A stretch of 64,000 nt of DNA from Sialis fuliginosa. Its lineage: Eukaryota; Arthropoda; Insecta; Megaloptera; Sialidae. A program made the translations under genes and the position numbers. This document shows, piece by piece, positions 1 through 12,109 of the stretch. The notes beneath the pieces are model-generated. The model searched no databases and was not told where the DNA came from. It saw nothing but the letters and a program-made list of their open reading frames with translations. Every line of letters begins with the position of its first letter. Within the stretch, counting starts at the first letter, position 1. The stretch lies in the NCBI GenBank assembly GCA_961205875.1, contig OY540815.1, forward strand, positions 4,464,001 to 4,528,000, read 5' to 3'.

Positions 1-837
1 TTTTTAAAAAACTACTGGAAATGCTCATACATAATTTTTTTAATACGTTAGTGATAAGAAAATTACTGACTATAGTTGAAAAGTGGCCAATTAAGAAGGA
101 TACTTACATTTATACAGACTTTTGCGCGTGTTTTAGCGAAATTATGATTTTATTTTTTATTATATGAAGTTTTTCACTCATTAAAACTGATTAAATGGTT
201 TTATTTGTACTTGTATCACGTAAATCTAATCGTGATCTATAATTTAATACTAAACCCTGCTTGGTAACTGCTCTGGGTGTCGAGATATACGAATTATAAA
301 TTTATGCTAACAAGTTTATAAAATGTCCACCCAGTATCTGAAATGTGAAACACTAGACTGATGCCAGTACCTACTGAATCATTCTGTATTTAATATTATC
401 CAGAATATACGCTTACTTTTATTCCTAAATATACATACCCACATAATTCCTTTATTGTTACAGTCTGAATATGTAAGGTATGACATGTAAAATGACAATG
501 GACAAATTAAAAGAAAACAACGAATTCAGTTAGATGGAATTATATTTAATTAAAAACATCTACATTTAATATATTTATAGTTTTTATTTTTGACTACTTG
601 CTTCAAACATACTGTCGCTTATAAACACTATATATTTTTAATTCAAATATAAACCGCTTATCATAATTTATTCATTATCAACACATTAAGATTAAGAAAT
701 ATAATAATATGAGAGATATATACGCAATGAAATGGACATTTGAGATTGACCAATTTTTTATTAAAATTACAAACATTATTTAAAAAATTAACTTAAACTT
801 CATCTCTTTGAACGACAAAAATAATAGAAAATAGTTA
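1..837. other. AT-rich intergenic stretch
   Basis: No gene, RNA or repeat terminus could be supported here. The sequence is AT-rich with short homopolymer runs and stops in all frames. Confidence 0.4.
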
Positions 838-1557
838 AAAAAACATCTGCTAAGTAAATGCACAGTGCTTTCTCGTGCTAAATTCACCAAAGGTAGTAAA
901 TTATTCAACAATTTAAATAAAAACCGATAGTGTTGAGATAAATTGCCTGGAATTGGTTAACCATTTAATTTTTATACAATTTTACTAAAAAATATTAGTT
1001 TAAAAAATTTGTCGTATATTTTTAATTTTTTGACAAATTTCAAAATGACATTTAATATGTCAATTTAGAAAAACAAAACACGAATTTTTAAAATAAATTG
1101 AGATAAATCTTTGTAAGGGAGTATTTTTCAAAGAAACAATGTAGACCCATATTGTATGAAATTTAATGCTCTACAAAAAATATTCTATAAAATTTTCACG
1201 TAACATGTGTCGTTCTTGAGATATTTAAAAAAAAACTAATATTTTGGGGTGTCACCCCTCCCCCTTACACACGATTTTGATGATTTTGAAATAGAACCGT
1301 CCTCAAGCCAGACCCAACCATCCGACCAAGTTTCAATAATATCGGTTCAGTGGTTCATGAGTTATGCGTGTGACAAGGATTCAGGGGACAGATGGACACA
1401 CGGACGGACAGACAGACAGATACGGAACGAAAAGTGTTTGTCTTGACGTGAAACGGAAAGATCAATTTAAAATTTTGAAATCGGAGAACATTTTATTGGT
1501 CTCAATCTGAAACGATCACAAAGCTTCTCGTATCTTCGATATTGCGAGGAAGCAAAA
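838..1557 (+). repeat. Family A interspersed repeat, copy A1 (near full length)
   Basis: The copy starts with AACATCTGC followed by a TGCTTTCTCG block and ends with GCGAGGAAGCA. The two ends therefore carry an inverted TGCTTCCTCG-like motif. Near the right end it has ATCGGTTCAGTGG, ATGAGTTATGCGTGTGACAAG and a run of GGACAGA-type tetramers, then TTGACGTGAAACGG and TCTCGTATCTTCGATATTGC. The same order of blocks recurs at about 27001, 41544 and elsewhere. A 65-codon open frame at 1249-1446 lies in the tetramer-rich segment; a version of its peptide recurs in other copies. I cannot assign a superfamily: there is no transposase and no clear TSD. Confidence 0.8.
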
Positions 1558-1862
1558 CATGTTTTAAAAAGGTCATTTTTATCAGCTTCAGGACACCATT
1601 GGGATCGTACCGCGATTTATTTTTGAAGTGTATTGATATTATTTTGCTATATTTACATTCTCATAAGTAATATTATACATAGTTTCGTCAATTTAAAAAC
1701 AGTTTACTAAGTGGAAAAAAAATTAACTATAAAAGTCGGCTAGCTGGCATAGAACACGATTACTCTTAAAGGGTTGTACTTTGTCATTGAATGAACTCTA
1801 GAGGTGTCCATGAAATTTATTGTAAGTAGTGAGCGTTGAACAACATATTAGTAATGTAAATC

Positions 1863-1943
1863 AAATGAACAACGTTATTGTGCCAGAGGAAAAAAAATTT
1901 AAATATGATGTCCTATAAATAGGACACTGGGAAGTAATGGGTT
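1863..1943 (-). mobile_element. Possible piggyBac-like terminal fragment
   Basis: Read on the minus strand this begins TTAACCCATTACTTCCCAG and contains an 8-bp perfect hairpin (TGTCCTAT, AA, ATAGGACA; 1907-1924 on the plus strand). TTAA followed by CCC is the pattern of piggyBac-type ends. No partner end and no transposase were found, so this is a tentative call on a lone terminus. Confidence 0.25.
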
Positions 1944-2744
1944 AATGCCATCTTTGTGGTGTAATTTATAGAGCTCAATATTACCAACAACAAAATTTGA
2001 ATTCATTCGTTCGGATAGTTTCGATGGAACAGACATTGTGGGAGAGATGTGCCCGAAAAAACCTTATAGTTCTAAGGGTTCCGTGAGTCGACAAATTTTG
2101 AAGACCACTGGTATAGACTCCCTGTTTACAACTACAAACTCTGTTCGATTTTTAATAATGTTTACCTGTAATATTGATCCGAATTATTGATAACAGAAGG
2201 AATATTCCCAGTACTATGTATCAATCATAACTCATTGTACAAAATAAAACTTGACACTTTAATTCCCTCTAATCCTCATTTATTTCATAATAATCTTGTC
2301 AGCTGACAGCAATAAGCGGTCATTTTAACCATCCACATTTTATTATTTTATTTTTACAATCTCGTCTGTCTAAAAATGCAAATCTATGTTTATATGCTAA
2401 TAAATTCCATTATACATGAATAATTCATAGAAACTTGTATTATACTCCAATATGACATTTGTTGCAAAGTACTCAGGTTTGAATTCAAAGGACCTTTTGT
2501 TGCTTTTAGTCCTTCAGTCTAGACCTTTTGTACAAACGCGTTATTTTTCACTACGGTTATTTTAAACTAAGTGTATCAGATTACAAAGATGTGACAGTGA
2601 TATCTTCACGGTGTTTTGGATCTCAATGTGCTTAAATTGTAAAAGTAAACTGTAACATCTATTATGATTCTTTTTTGTGTACAATAACGATTAATGTATT
2701 AATCGATTAATTATTACACAAATAAAATGATATAGTAGAGGGAA
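1944..2744. other. AT-rich stretch, no gene
   Basis: No supported gene or repeat boundary. There is no usable open frame and no recognisable family motif. Confidence 0.35.
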
Positions 2745-2746
2745 TA

Positions 2747-3510
2747 GTGATGCATTTGGGAAGTTGGATTTTCTCTTTATATGTTCGAAGATTAGTTGAA
2801 AATCAAAAATTTCTCGTGAACATATGCCAAAATCTGTTACATAAGTTAAAATATCGTTTTTTTTTTATTAAAAAATATTATATTTGGCCACTACTGCGAA
2901 TAAAATCCTAAAAAAACGCAATTAGAAATACCTACAAAACATCTATAATAAGACAATTATAATGTGGTATAAACATACATATATTACGCGCACGTGGCCT
3001 TTAACAGATTTTGGCATATGTTCACAAGAAAGTACATAAAAAAGTGTACAATTAAAAAAAAAATTACCCTACGACGTTTTCTCATTAAATGACGAGCTTT
3101 TCCAATTATTTTCAAAAATGGCCGATTGTGGGTGTAAAAATCAAATTTTATTTTTGAAAATTTTATCACGTATTTGTAACAAATACTTGCATACATTTCC
3201 TCTTTTTTTCGTAAAAATCCTTTCATTTTTACGTTAATTAGTGAATTATTAGTGATAAAAAAAAATTTTCGACAATTTTTTTATTTTTGAGGTTAGGATG
3301 CGTTTGAAAAGTAAATCTACCTATACAGTTCTATAGTCTATTAACTTATTAAAAACAGTGTAGCAATACACTCGAAATGTATCAAAAATGCACAATTATG
3401 CAATTTTCTCGGAACGCACATGGCCGATATTTCCAAATTTTTTATTCTAAACTAATTTTCGAATATATAAAGAGAAAATCCAAAAAAATCCAACATCACG
3501 AATGCATCAC
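2747..3510. mobile_element. MITE with TA target, TIR GTGATGCATT
   Basis: The left end reads TAGTGATGCATTTGGG and the right end CGAATGCATCACTA, so TA flanks an inverted GTGATGCATT. The homology extends inward: GTTGGATTTTCTCTTTATAT on the left is mirrored by ATATAAAGAGAAAATCC on the right. A second, smaller inverted pair (CATATGCCAAAATCTGTTA near 2822 and TAACAGATTTTGGCATATG near 3002) lies inside. There is no transposase. TA target and short TIR fit Tc1/mariner-type MITEs. Confidence 0.7.
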
Positions 3511-3559
3511 TAGTAATAGATGAATAAAAAATAATATCAATACTAATATATTATAAATA

Positions 3560-3850
3560 AGAGCTGTGCCCGCGGCTTCGTTTGCATGGACTACGGATTT
3601 ATTGTTTATGATTTTTGAAAAATATATTTAGTTGAGTTAGATCTTTTTATACTATACAGTTCTTTACTACATTATATTGTCCAATGTTAAACGGTTTAGG
3701 TAGCGTATTGCAAAATAGCGCGCTGTCGGCAAACTTTTTTGATTTACTATTATCGTCACAGCTTATTCCTTATGTTACCTAACGTAACAAAATATATACT
3801 AAAGCCTGGGTGAAGAACATATCCATGTATTAAAAAAAAGTCAGTTAAGA
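3560..3850 (+). repeat. Family G repeat, copy G1
   Basis: Contains CCCGCGGCTTCG, GGACTACG, ATTTATTGTTTATGATTTTT, then ACATTATATTGTCCAATG, AACGGTTTAGG and TTATGTTACCTAACGTAAC. The same ordered blocks occur at 36598-36890, at about 50255-50560 reversed, and inside the longer copies at 12110 and 60330. The CCGCGGCTTCGCTCGCGTGG block is, from memory, widespread in insect genomes. Class unresolved. Confidence 0.6.
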
Positions 3851-4625
3851 CATAAATGAGTGTATGCCATAAGGGTTCCGAAGTACGTACTACGAGGACT
3901 GTTTGGAGCCACAGGTGCATTTTTGAGTCATATTCTACTAAAGTCATATTCTATTAATTGAGATCTACGTTTAAGCACCCCACATGCTTAGATATGAAAA
4001 TAAAAATAATTTTTTTTCGCGTCGCCAGGGGGCCTCGCAAAATTCATTTTGCCCACATCAAATTTAGGTCTTGCTCCTTCACTGCAAGAAGTCAATAATA
4101 TTATTAATGGTAGTTACTTTAAATTCTAATAATTCGTTTTTTAGTGTCTTCTAAACTAACTATTGAACCTACAGATTTGAATATCACCCCCAAAAGAAAG
4201 AATAAACAAAAAAAATGTATATTATTAACTTAATTCGGAGCACGTAAATTTAAAAAAGAGAACTTTCTTCACTAACTCAATATTATATTTTTAAATATAA
4301 TATTAGATGTAAACATTTTTAATTTAAACTTCTGTATTTGTCAGTATTGTGAGCGTTGTCTAAAGAAGAGTAGTCAAACTTTTATTTATTTTTATAACTT
4401 TATGTATAATTTTTATAAAGGAAAAGTATTTTTATATACATACATATACAACTACAAAATGAATACAAAGTTTATAAAACGAACTTTGACAAGTTTTCTA
4501 TTTAGGAGAAAAGATAAAAAAGAAATAAATAAACGTAATTTTACATAACTTAATTTTGTCGTTTTTCATAAACAAAAATAAAAGTAAATATTATTTATTT
4601 TGATCTGTGCTCAAGTATGAGGAGT
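3851..4625. other. Intergenic stretch with a small shared fragment
   Basis: A fragment near 3865-3950 (GGGTTCCGAAGTACGTACTA, GGAGCCACAGGTGCATTTTT) is reproduced in reverse at 25740-25815, so it is part of an interspersed repeat (family L). The rest is AT-rich with no supported feature. Confidence 0.4.
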
Positions 4626-4627
4626 AC

Positions 4628-4860
4628 CAGAACAAAACCGGATAAGTCCATTTTGGCAAATTTTACAGGAGGTCAAAATGTAACTACCCTATTTTCATGT
4701 ACTTTTTTAAACTTTTGAGTATGGTTAAAGGTAGGTACAGTGGAAATTTTGAACTAGTGTCTTTGCACAAGTTTCCAACTTGTGCAAAGATGGATAACTA
4801 AAAAAATAGATATCCAGTTTTGTTCCGCGACGTTGGATTTATCCGGTTTTGTTCCACTAT
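4628..4860. mobile_element. Short inverted-repeat element (about 230 bp)
   Basis: GAACAAAACCGGATAAGTCC at the left is mirrored by GGATTTATCCGGTTTTGTTC at the right, giving imperfect 20-bp terminal repeats. A homologous left end, with AACAAAACCGTATAAATCC and TTTTACAGGAG, occurs at 62826-62885. No coding potential; probably a MITE. TSD not clear. Confidence 0.5.
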
Positions 4861-5449
4861 AAGTTGGATTTATTCAGATTTAAACCACAGAGACATCATG
4901 ACCTGCATTGGCAAAAATTTGTAAGTGAAAGAAAACAATAATAATTAAACATTATAATCAATAAGGTACATTTTGGTAATGAAATTTTAACGTAATAATC
5001 GCACATTAACTTTTTCTGTCTTTTTATACTAGATTTGTTAGCTTTTTTAAAGCCATTTTTAAAGGGTTTTTAGCAATATTTGATCCGTGATTTTTGGTTG
5101 AAAATGCTGAATCGAAAAAAAAGTCACTTCGGTTCAAAGTAGATTTATCAAGGAATTTAGAGTAGTGATACTTGATACTTCAACTTATTATAACAGAGTT
5201 GGCGATTCTGACCGTACAAAATAATTTTCATAGTATCACCACTGTTATAATACCGTTGGTGTTGATTTACAACGCGTGCATGAAACTTGTTAAGCTTCAA
5301 TAAAACTGTTAGATAGGTTTGAAACCCCATTTGAATGCTTGCAATCAAGCAAATTTTGTTAACTCGTTTATAATACCGGACATAACTTAAAAAGTCGCTG
5401 CAGACGTTTTTTTTATATAAAATACGGGCAATTCGGGTTCATATTCACG
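4861..5449. other. AT-rich stretch, no gene
   Basis: No repeat termini or coding signal could be supported between the short MITE on the left and the hAT MITE on the right. Confidence 0.35.
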
Positions 5450-5457
5450 AACAGTAG

Positions 5458-6054
5458 CAGGGCCGTAACTAGAGGCTCGGGGGCCCCGGGACAGCAGGTG
5501 ATCGGGATTATAAATTTAAAAAATTTAAAAAAAAATAATTTTGAAGTATGTGACTATTTTCGAAAAATTAAGTTTTTTAATAAAAACATGAATGTTATCA
5601 ATTTCCCTACAAAACTAAATTTTTTAAAAATCTTATAATTTTATTACAAAACCTATTTACAACGACCAATAAAATCGATTTTAATAAAATTTTGGGGAAA
5701 GATATTCCTTATGATTATAAATATGTAAGTGTGATAAGTTCCAAATCAAAACGGCTAAAATAGGCATTTAAAAATAAAAATTGACTCGTTGATATCTTGT
5801 GAGCAACAAAGGCACATTTTTTTGTAAATTTTTTATGTACTATACGATGGCGCTAAAGATAATTCTATAAATATATTAAACAATTTTTTTCTGAGTTTTT
5901 GTTTTTGAAAAATTTTCTCCGTGTTGAATTAAATGAGTTTAACTCAAAACTTTTTTAATCCGATTTCGTAAAAATACATTCCTTTTTAGGGACCTCCTAA
6001 GCTCGGGAGGCCCGGGGCACAGCCCCGGCTGCTTCGGTGGTAGTTACGGCCCTG
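5458..6054. mobile_element. hAT-type MITE (597 bp) with 8-bp TSD
   Basis: The ends are CAGGGCCGTAACTA and TAGTTACGGCCCTG, a perfect 14-bp TIR of the CAGGG type common in hAT elements. The flanks are AACAGTAG (5450-5457) and AACAATAG (6055-6062), an 8-bp TSD with one mismatch. Both subterminal regions are GC-rich (GGGGCCCCGGG; GGCCCGGGGCACAGCCCCGG), while the interior is AT-rich with no open frame. A deleted relative lies at about 59330-59487. Confidence 0.85.
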
Positions 6055-6458
6055 AACAATAGGTTCTTTCTGGTTTCAGTTCGGGTTTGGGTCAGGTTTA
6101 GATCTCTGTTCAAACATTTCTGATACCAAATATTGATTAATGAGAACTATATCTAGAAAATTTCCATTATTTGAACATTTAATTTAAAATTCCAAAACAT
6201 GAATATTTTTCGTTTAATTTTAGTTACAACTACCCTAAATTTACTACAAAAACAGAAATTAAAACAAAACATATAATCAACATTGAATATACAGTACCCT
6301 ACTTTAGTTCTGTGTGTTAAATACAGATAATTTAAAATTGCATAAAACATTCATAAATAATTAAAAATATAATTTATTATACAGCTATGAAAACTCGTTT
6401 GAATACAGTATATAAACAACAGCGTTCCACAAAACACGAGAAAAAAGTATGTATTATT

Positions 6459-7141
6459 CTGCCCTGCTAAGCACAAATGTGGTATCTGACAATTTTGTCA
6501 AAATTGAGTTAAGCACAAAATGGTATTATCTATATCTTCCTGCATCTTACTAATGTTAAATATGGTATATATACTTGTTTTTTCTAATAAAAATCACCTT
6601 TTTTGTTTTCGTAATCTGTATTTAAGGTTTGAATTACTAGACTATATTGTTGTATCTGCAGTTTACTAAGTATTGTTTTATATCTACTGTAGATACAATT
6701 TTTAATAATCTATTGAGTGTTACAAAAATTGGTTCATGTCTTTTAATTTTAAAAATTAATATAAACCAGATTTAATGCAGTTTTACTTTAGAATATTTAA
6801 TGTAGATACAATAAAAAATCAAAATTAACTAAACTTTACTAAGCCGTTTTCACGTAACTATACTTTACTAGGTATAATTATGGCATCTACGTGTAGATAC
6901 CATAATTATATCTAGTTAAGAGTAGTTACAGTAAAGTAACTTATTGTTAGTAAAATCAAGTGAGTTTACAAATCTGTAAAATGTTAACTGCTTTTTTAAT
7001 AGGAAATATTCATTATATCACATTTATGATTTAAAAAACAAATTCAGCTAAAGAAACAAGTATTAAATGCAGGACAACAAAAACTGAATTTTCTCTACCT
7101 TCATCTAAATGCTGATACCATATTTGTGCTTAGCAGGGCAG
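6459..7141. mobile_element. Foldback MITE with 28-bp TIR (CTGCCCTGCTAAGCACAAAT)
   Basis: CTGCCCTGCTAAGCACAAAT plus GTGGTATC at the left is mirrored by GATACCATATTTGTGCTTAGCAGGGCAG at the right. A second hairpin sits in the middle (about 6871-6914), with GGTATAATTATGG and CCATAATTATATC around CATCTACGTGTAGAT. There is no coding capacity. Its right end abuts the left TIR of the next foldback with only four bases between. Confidence 0.75.
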
Positions 7142-7145
7142 TAAT

Positions 7146-9295
7146 AGTACGTCTGGTACGTAAAAAAACCCTGCACTTTTTGATTGGGGTATGACACTTT
7201 CTGTGCTCATAGATAAGGTCAAAAGAATAATTTTCAGATAGGGAGCCACTTTAAAATCCGTGTAGAACACCATTATATCGGCTATTAAAGATGGCTCCCA
7301 CGGTTTTTATTAAATTGGCTGTATCTCAGCTCCTAATCATCCGATTTCAATTTTATTTTGTTTATTTTAAAGTTCTTATTAAAAGAAATCTTTTTTATCA
7401 TTATTCATTTTTCTCTAAATCTTAAGGGCTCCCCACAATTTTCGAAAATCTGAAAATGTTACTTTTTTTACGAACTTAATTTTTATATAACTTTTTTATT
7501 GTGCCCGATATCATTTTTTTACATCATACAAAAAAGAAAGACATTTTTTTCTGCGTTCCATTGATAACAAGATAATACTGTTTTAATTAACAACTTCTTT
7601 GGAAAAAGTGTGTTAAACTAAGAAAAATCGACTATTTTTGGATCATTCCATGTTATGTTTACCTTTTATCATATGAAATTTTATGTTGGGATCAATTTTC
7701 TCATATGGTATAGCTAAAAAATTGAAAAATCTGTCATGGATGTCACTGAACTTTCTTATACAATAAAAAAATGTACGTGTATCTACTAATATAAAACAAA
7801 TAATTTTGGCTTACTGATGACAGATATAAAAAAATTAATAGAACATAAAGTATAGATAATAACGTTCTCTACATATTTTGTTATAAACATTTCATTCTGT
7901 CATGAACTTGTTAAAAAAAAATGGAAAAAAATAAAAAATTAAATAAAAAAGATTTTTTTTTAATTGGTAAGAGATACAAAAAAATTAATGGAACATAAAC
8001 TATAGAAAATAACGTTCTCTACATTTTTTGTTATAAACATTTCATTCTGTCATGAACTTGTTCAAAATAAAATGGAAAAAATAAAAAATTAAATAAAAAG
8101 GATTTTTTTTAATTGGTAAGAGATACAAAAAAATTAATCAAACATAAACTATAGATAATAACGTTCTCTACATTTTTTGTTATAAACATTTCATTCTGTC
8201 ATGAACTTGTTCAAAAAAAAATTGAAAAAAAATAAAAAATTAAATAAAAAAGATTTTTTTTAATTGATAAAAGATACAAAAAAATTAATGGAACATAAAC
8301 TAAAGAAAATAACGTACTCTACAACTTTTATTTCAATAATTTATTTCTGCTTTAAACCATTTCGAATATAATTGAAAAAAACGATTATAACCTCAAAAAC
8401 TTTTTTTGAGAGGAATTGAACATAACATAAATTATAAATAATAATATTATAAGTAAATTATTATTTAAACATTTTCTTCCAACACGTACCGTTTCAGAAA
8501 TATTGCGAATAATTACAAAAATTACAAGAGTAAATATCCGTTTCCGGTTTTAAAAACATCTGGTTTTCTTTTTTAAAACAAATTAATCCTTAATATAAAA
8601 TTTTACCCCTCTATGTACTGCCATTTTTGAGTTCCAGCGTTTACAGACAAACAGATACACACACAGACAGACAGACAGACATGATGATAAAAATAGTCAG
8701 AATTGATTCAGGGAAGGTATAAATGAACATTTCCATCAAAATCTCGAATCCGAGTACCAATACAGGTAAACTTGACTTGGAATGATCCAAAAAGAATCTA
8801 TTTTTCTTAGTTTAACACGCTATTTCCAAAGAAGTTGTTAAGTAAAACAGTATTATCTAGTTATCAATGGAACGCAGAAAAAAATATCTTTCTTTTTTAT
8901 ATGAAGTAAAAAAAATTTATTGGGCCCAATAAACAAGTTATATAACAATTAAGTTTGTAAGAAAAGTGAAATCTTCAGATTTCGGAAAATTGTGGGGAAC
9001 CCTTAAAATTTAGAGAAAAATGAATAATGATAAAAAAGATTTTTTTTAATAAGAACTTTAAAATAAACAAAATAAAATTGAAATCGGATGATTAGGAGCT
9101 GAGATACAGCCAATTTAATAAAAACCGTGGGGGCCATCTTTAATAGCCGATATAACAGTGTTCTACACGGATTTTAAAGTGGCTCTCTATCTGAAAATCT
9201 TTCATTTGATCTTATATATGACCACAGAAAGTGGCATACCCCAATCAAAAAGTGCAGCGTTTTGGCTTTATTTGCCACGAACCAGACGTACTACT
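7146..9295. mobile_element. Large foldback element, arms of about 525 bp
   Basis: The outer ends are AGTACGTCTGGT and ACCAGACGTACT. Inverted homology continues for about 525 bp: CTGCACTTTTTGATTGGGGT (left) against ACCCCAATCAAAAAGTGCAG (right), then TCTGCGTTCCATTGATAAC against GTTATCAATGGAACGCAGA, to about 7670 and 8765. Between the arms lie four tandem units of about 150 bp (listed separately) and a segment with GACAGACAGACAGAC. No transposase. The transcript of either strand could form a very long hairpin. Confidence 0.8.
7790..8350. repeat. Tandem repeat, unit of about 150 bp, four copies
   Basis: AACGTTCTCT recurs at 7861, 8011 and 8160, and a variant AACGTACTCT at 8311. The spacings are 150, 149 and 151 bp. 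Each of the first three units also carries TTATAAACATTTCATTCTG, CATGAACTTGTT and a poly-T block before TTGGTAAGAGATAC. The fourth unit is diverged. The array fills the loop of the foldback at 7146-9295. Confidence 0.85.
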
Positions 9296-9885
9296 ATAAT
9301 TGTCATAAGCATGTATTTACTTTTTTTCAAATACGTATTTTGTATAATTAAAGCTTAAAGACAAAAAATGTGTGTTTTATTTGATCTGATATTTATTTAA
9401 TGGTTGATAAAACGAACAAAAAACAACAAGTTTTGTAAAAATACACACATACGATCCATTAATTAATGTTCCGTACCGAAAAAATCAGAAAAATTAAAAA
9501 ATTGTGTGTCTGTCTGTCACCATTTATAGTAAATGGTGGACCAATAATATAGACTTGAGTTATAAAAATAAAATTTTAATTACGACGTTTTTGAGGGGGC
9601 ACTTTTTTAAATTTAATCCGAGCGTTTAAAGAACAGAAAGTTAAAACAAATCGATATTAACCTAAGTAAATATGGAGACTGTAATGTTCTCTTTCAGAAA
9701 ATGTAAACGTTCAAGTGGGTTAGTAAGAAAAAGATAATATAATGCTTATTTTATATACACACGCAAAAAAAAAATTAAAGCTGCGAGTAATACACCTACC
9801 TACCAAGCAGGACCTGCCTAGGGATTTGCAACATATAATCAAGTGACACAATGCTTCCTCGTGGTAAATTCATCAAAGAGAGATA
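9296..9885. other. AT-rich stretch with one hairpin
   Basis: A 9-bp perfect hairpin (CACCATTTA, TAG, TAAATGGTG) lies at 9518-9538. No gene was supported. Confidence 0.4.
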
Positions 9886-9904
9886 ATTAATTATCAAACA
9901 ACAA

Positions 9905-10180
9905 AAAAATACTGAAATACATATTTCATTATTTGTATTGTAGAATATTTATGCTTAGTGTAAAGTAAATCCGACCAAAAAAAATATTTTTACCCCCTTT
10001 ACCACCGTAGGTGTTTAATTTCGAAAAATCCTTTCTTTCTAATCTTATTCAAGTCAATTTGCACACAATTTTATGAAAATAGTGTAAATATACTATAGTG
10101 ACCTTGAAATATGTTGAAATTTGTTATTTCGATTTTCGGACCGATTACAATAACTTCTTGTTGGGAAGTTAAAAAAATTT
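9905..10180 (+). repeat. Family J repeat, copy J1
   Basis: The blocks ACTGAAATACATATTTC, GAATATTTATGCTTAGTG, AAATATTTTTACC, AATAGTGTAAATATACT and CGGACCGATTACAATAA occur in the same order at 56115-56815. This copy has only a short TTGCACACAATTTT where the second copy carries a very long AC microsatellite. Class unresolved. Confidence 0.65.
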
Positions 10181-10845
10181 TTTAAAAATCTGATAAAAAC
10201 CTAGGATAAAAATATGAAAATTTACATTCCGGCTACATACCTATAAGCATTTCTGCTCTCCTTTCTTTTGTATTATCGTTTAATAGTTACTTATGGAACC
10301 GACTATACAGTGGTTATAGCGTATGGAACAAACTATTTTACAATTTAAATATTTATATAAAACACTGTGTTGCTCTTTGTCTTTTTAGTGTAAACACATA
10401 ATATAACTCAAAATGTTTACACAATATTAAAATGACCTAAAAATAAAAATATACATATACCTATATATTTATTACAACCACAAATACATTTTTAAACTTA
10501 CCATTGCAAAATGTATAAATATAACTTCACAGAAATCTAGCAGAGTGTAAATTATATATCACGTTGTTTCCTTCAAAGCTGTTTTGCATCTAGACATTGA
10601 CGTATCGCGCACAAGTATTATGTCATGTATGAAAAATACCCGTCTTGTTAAAAAGATCCACATTATTTCCGTTAAGAAATATATTCCCAAGCCGGAATAA
10701 ATATTCAGAGTTCAACATAATTGATTGTTATGTAAAATGAATTGTGTCCAATTCAAATAAAGCTTTCTTTGTGTCACTAATAATTATTTTTCTGGAAAGA
10801 TAATTTGTCGATACAGAATTAGTCATATCGGATGGAACAAACTTG
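10181..10845. other. AT-rich stretch, no gene
   Basis: No recognisable repeat terminus or coding signal. A 68-codon open frame at 10728-10934 runs into family F and has no family resemblance. Confidence 0.3.
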
Positions 10846-10849
10846 AACA

Positions 10850-11055
10850 GTTGATTGAGAAAAATATTTAAAGCAAAAAAGTTTTTCTGAACATATGTCC
10901 GGAAATTCTTCATGAGGGAGCTACACACCCCCAATGGTTTTACCTAAAATTAGTTTTTATTTAATATCTTGGGAACTCATTGTGATACAGTGATTAAATT
11001 TGACATTAGGTTTAGTATTACTACGTGTTATCGATTTCCAATATCAACCAATGAA
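10850..11055 (-). mobile_element. Family F MITE fragment, copy F1
   Basis: Contains ATATGTCCGGAAATTCTTCA, GAGGGAGCTACA, TTTTATTTAATATCTTGGGA and GTGTTATCGATTTCC. These are the reverse complement of blocks in the intact copy at 36188-36588. Terminal repeats are not visible. Confidence 0.7.
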
Positions 11056-11059
11056 TATT

Positions 11060-12105
11060 AAGGTGTATGAAACTTTTGAAATGAGTAACGTATCAGTATT
11101 TTTTCCGGGATGAATAATGTCGGTCAAAAGAAACAATTGAATATCAAATTTCAGAGGTAGAGATATTATTATTAACGTGGTCAGTTTTAAGAGAAAATGT
11201 CAAATGATAAAATCTTCATAACAAGAAAAAAGTGAGTGTATATATTATGTACACGCGTTAGAGGTTATACTTCTTTGATGTAATTGAAAAATAACTACGA
11301 AAAATTAATTTCAAATATTTTAAAACAAATCATAATATATGTAATAATTTGATTACACAATTTATTATTTGTTTCAAATTTATTTTATTTGAAGTAAGTA
11401 GGTATAAATAGTTTTTTTAAAATAAATTTCATGAATATTTCTTTAAAAAATTAAAGTCATAGTTTTGGGGAAAACATATTTATTTCAAACAAGAAAAAAA
11501 AAATTTCTCAATATTTTCCTGTAGTATATTGAGTAATTATAAAGTTAGAAGAATTTATAGTTTAATGTTATTGTATATTATATAAGTATCTGTCTATTAA
11601 TAAGTTAGCTAGAATTGTTTAAGAACCCTTTTTGTATAATATATTTTTATTTTTTTTTATATATTTTATTTTTGTCTTCTAGCTCCTCTTGAACTTTTTA
11701 GACAGCTTTTATACTTTATTGTATAATATATCTTCATGGAATAAACTTTATATCTAGTAACAGTTTTATTATTAAAAACTAATATATCTAACGATAAGAA
11801 GAACGAAACAAATTAATAATTACTTCAAAAATCATTAACATAAACATTGCACACACCACTAAAAATATAACGCACTGCGAGTGAATCTGACAGAGACAAG
11901 CATTCGGCATTGTAAGCCACTAAGTATTTTCGAATACAAATTTATCTCCCTCGTTCGGCTCACCTCCGAGCCTGGCACATTTAAGTTATTTACTGCCCAG
12001 GGAAAAATCAAAAATAATTTTAAAAATTTTGCATGTACCTACATTATCTGAAAAAAAACAATGATTTTCCTAAGTTCCGTAGTTTAATTCTACACCCTAT
12101 ACATC
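11060..12105. other. AT-rich stretch, no gene
   Basis: Several poly-A/T tracts and no usable frame. A slightly GC-richer patch (about 11870-12000, with TCTGACAGAGACAAGCATTC) shows no coding evidence. Confidence 0.3.
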
Positions 12106-12109
12106 CATA

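Noticed and set aside
7790-8350. CRISPR or satellite locus
   Set aside because: Only four diverged 150-bp units confined to the loop of a foldback.
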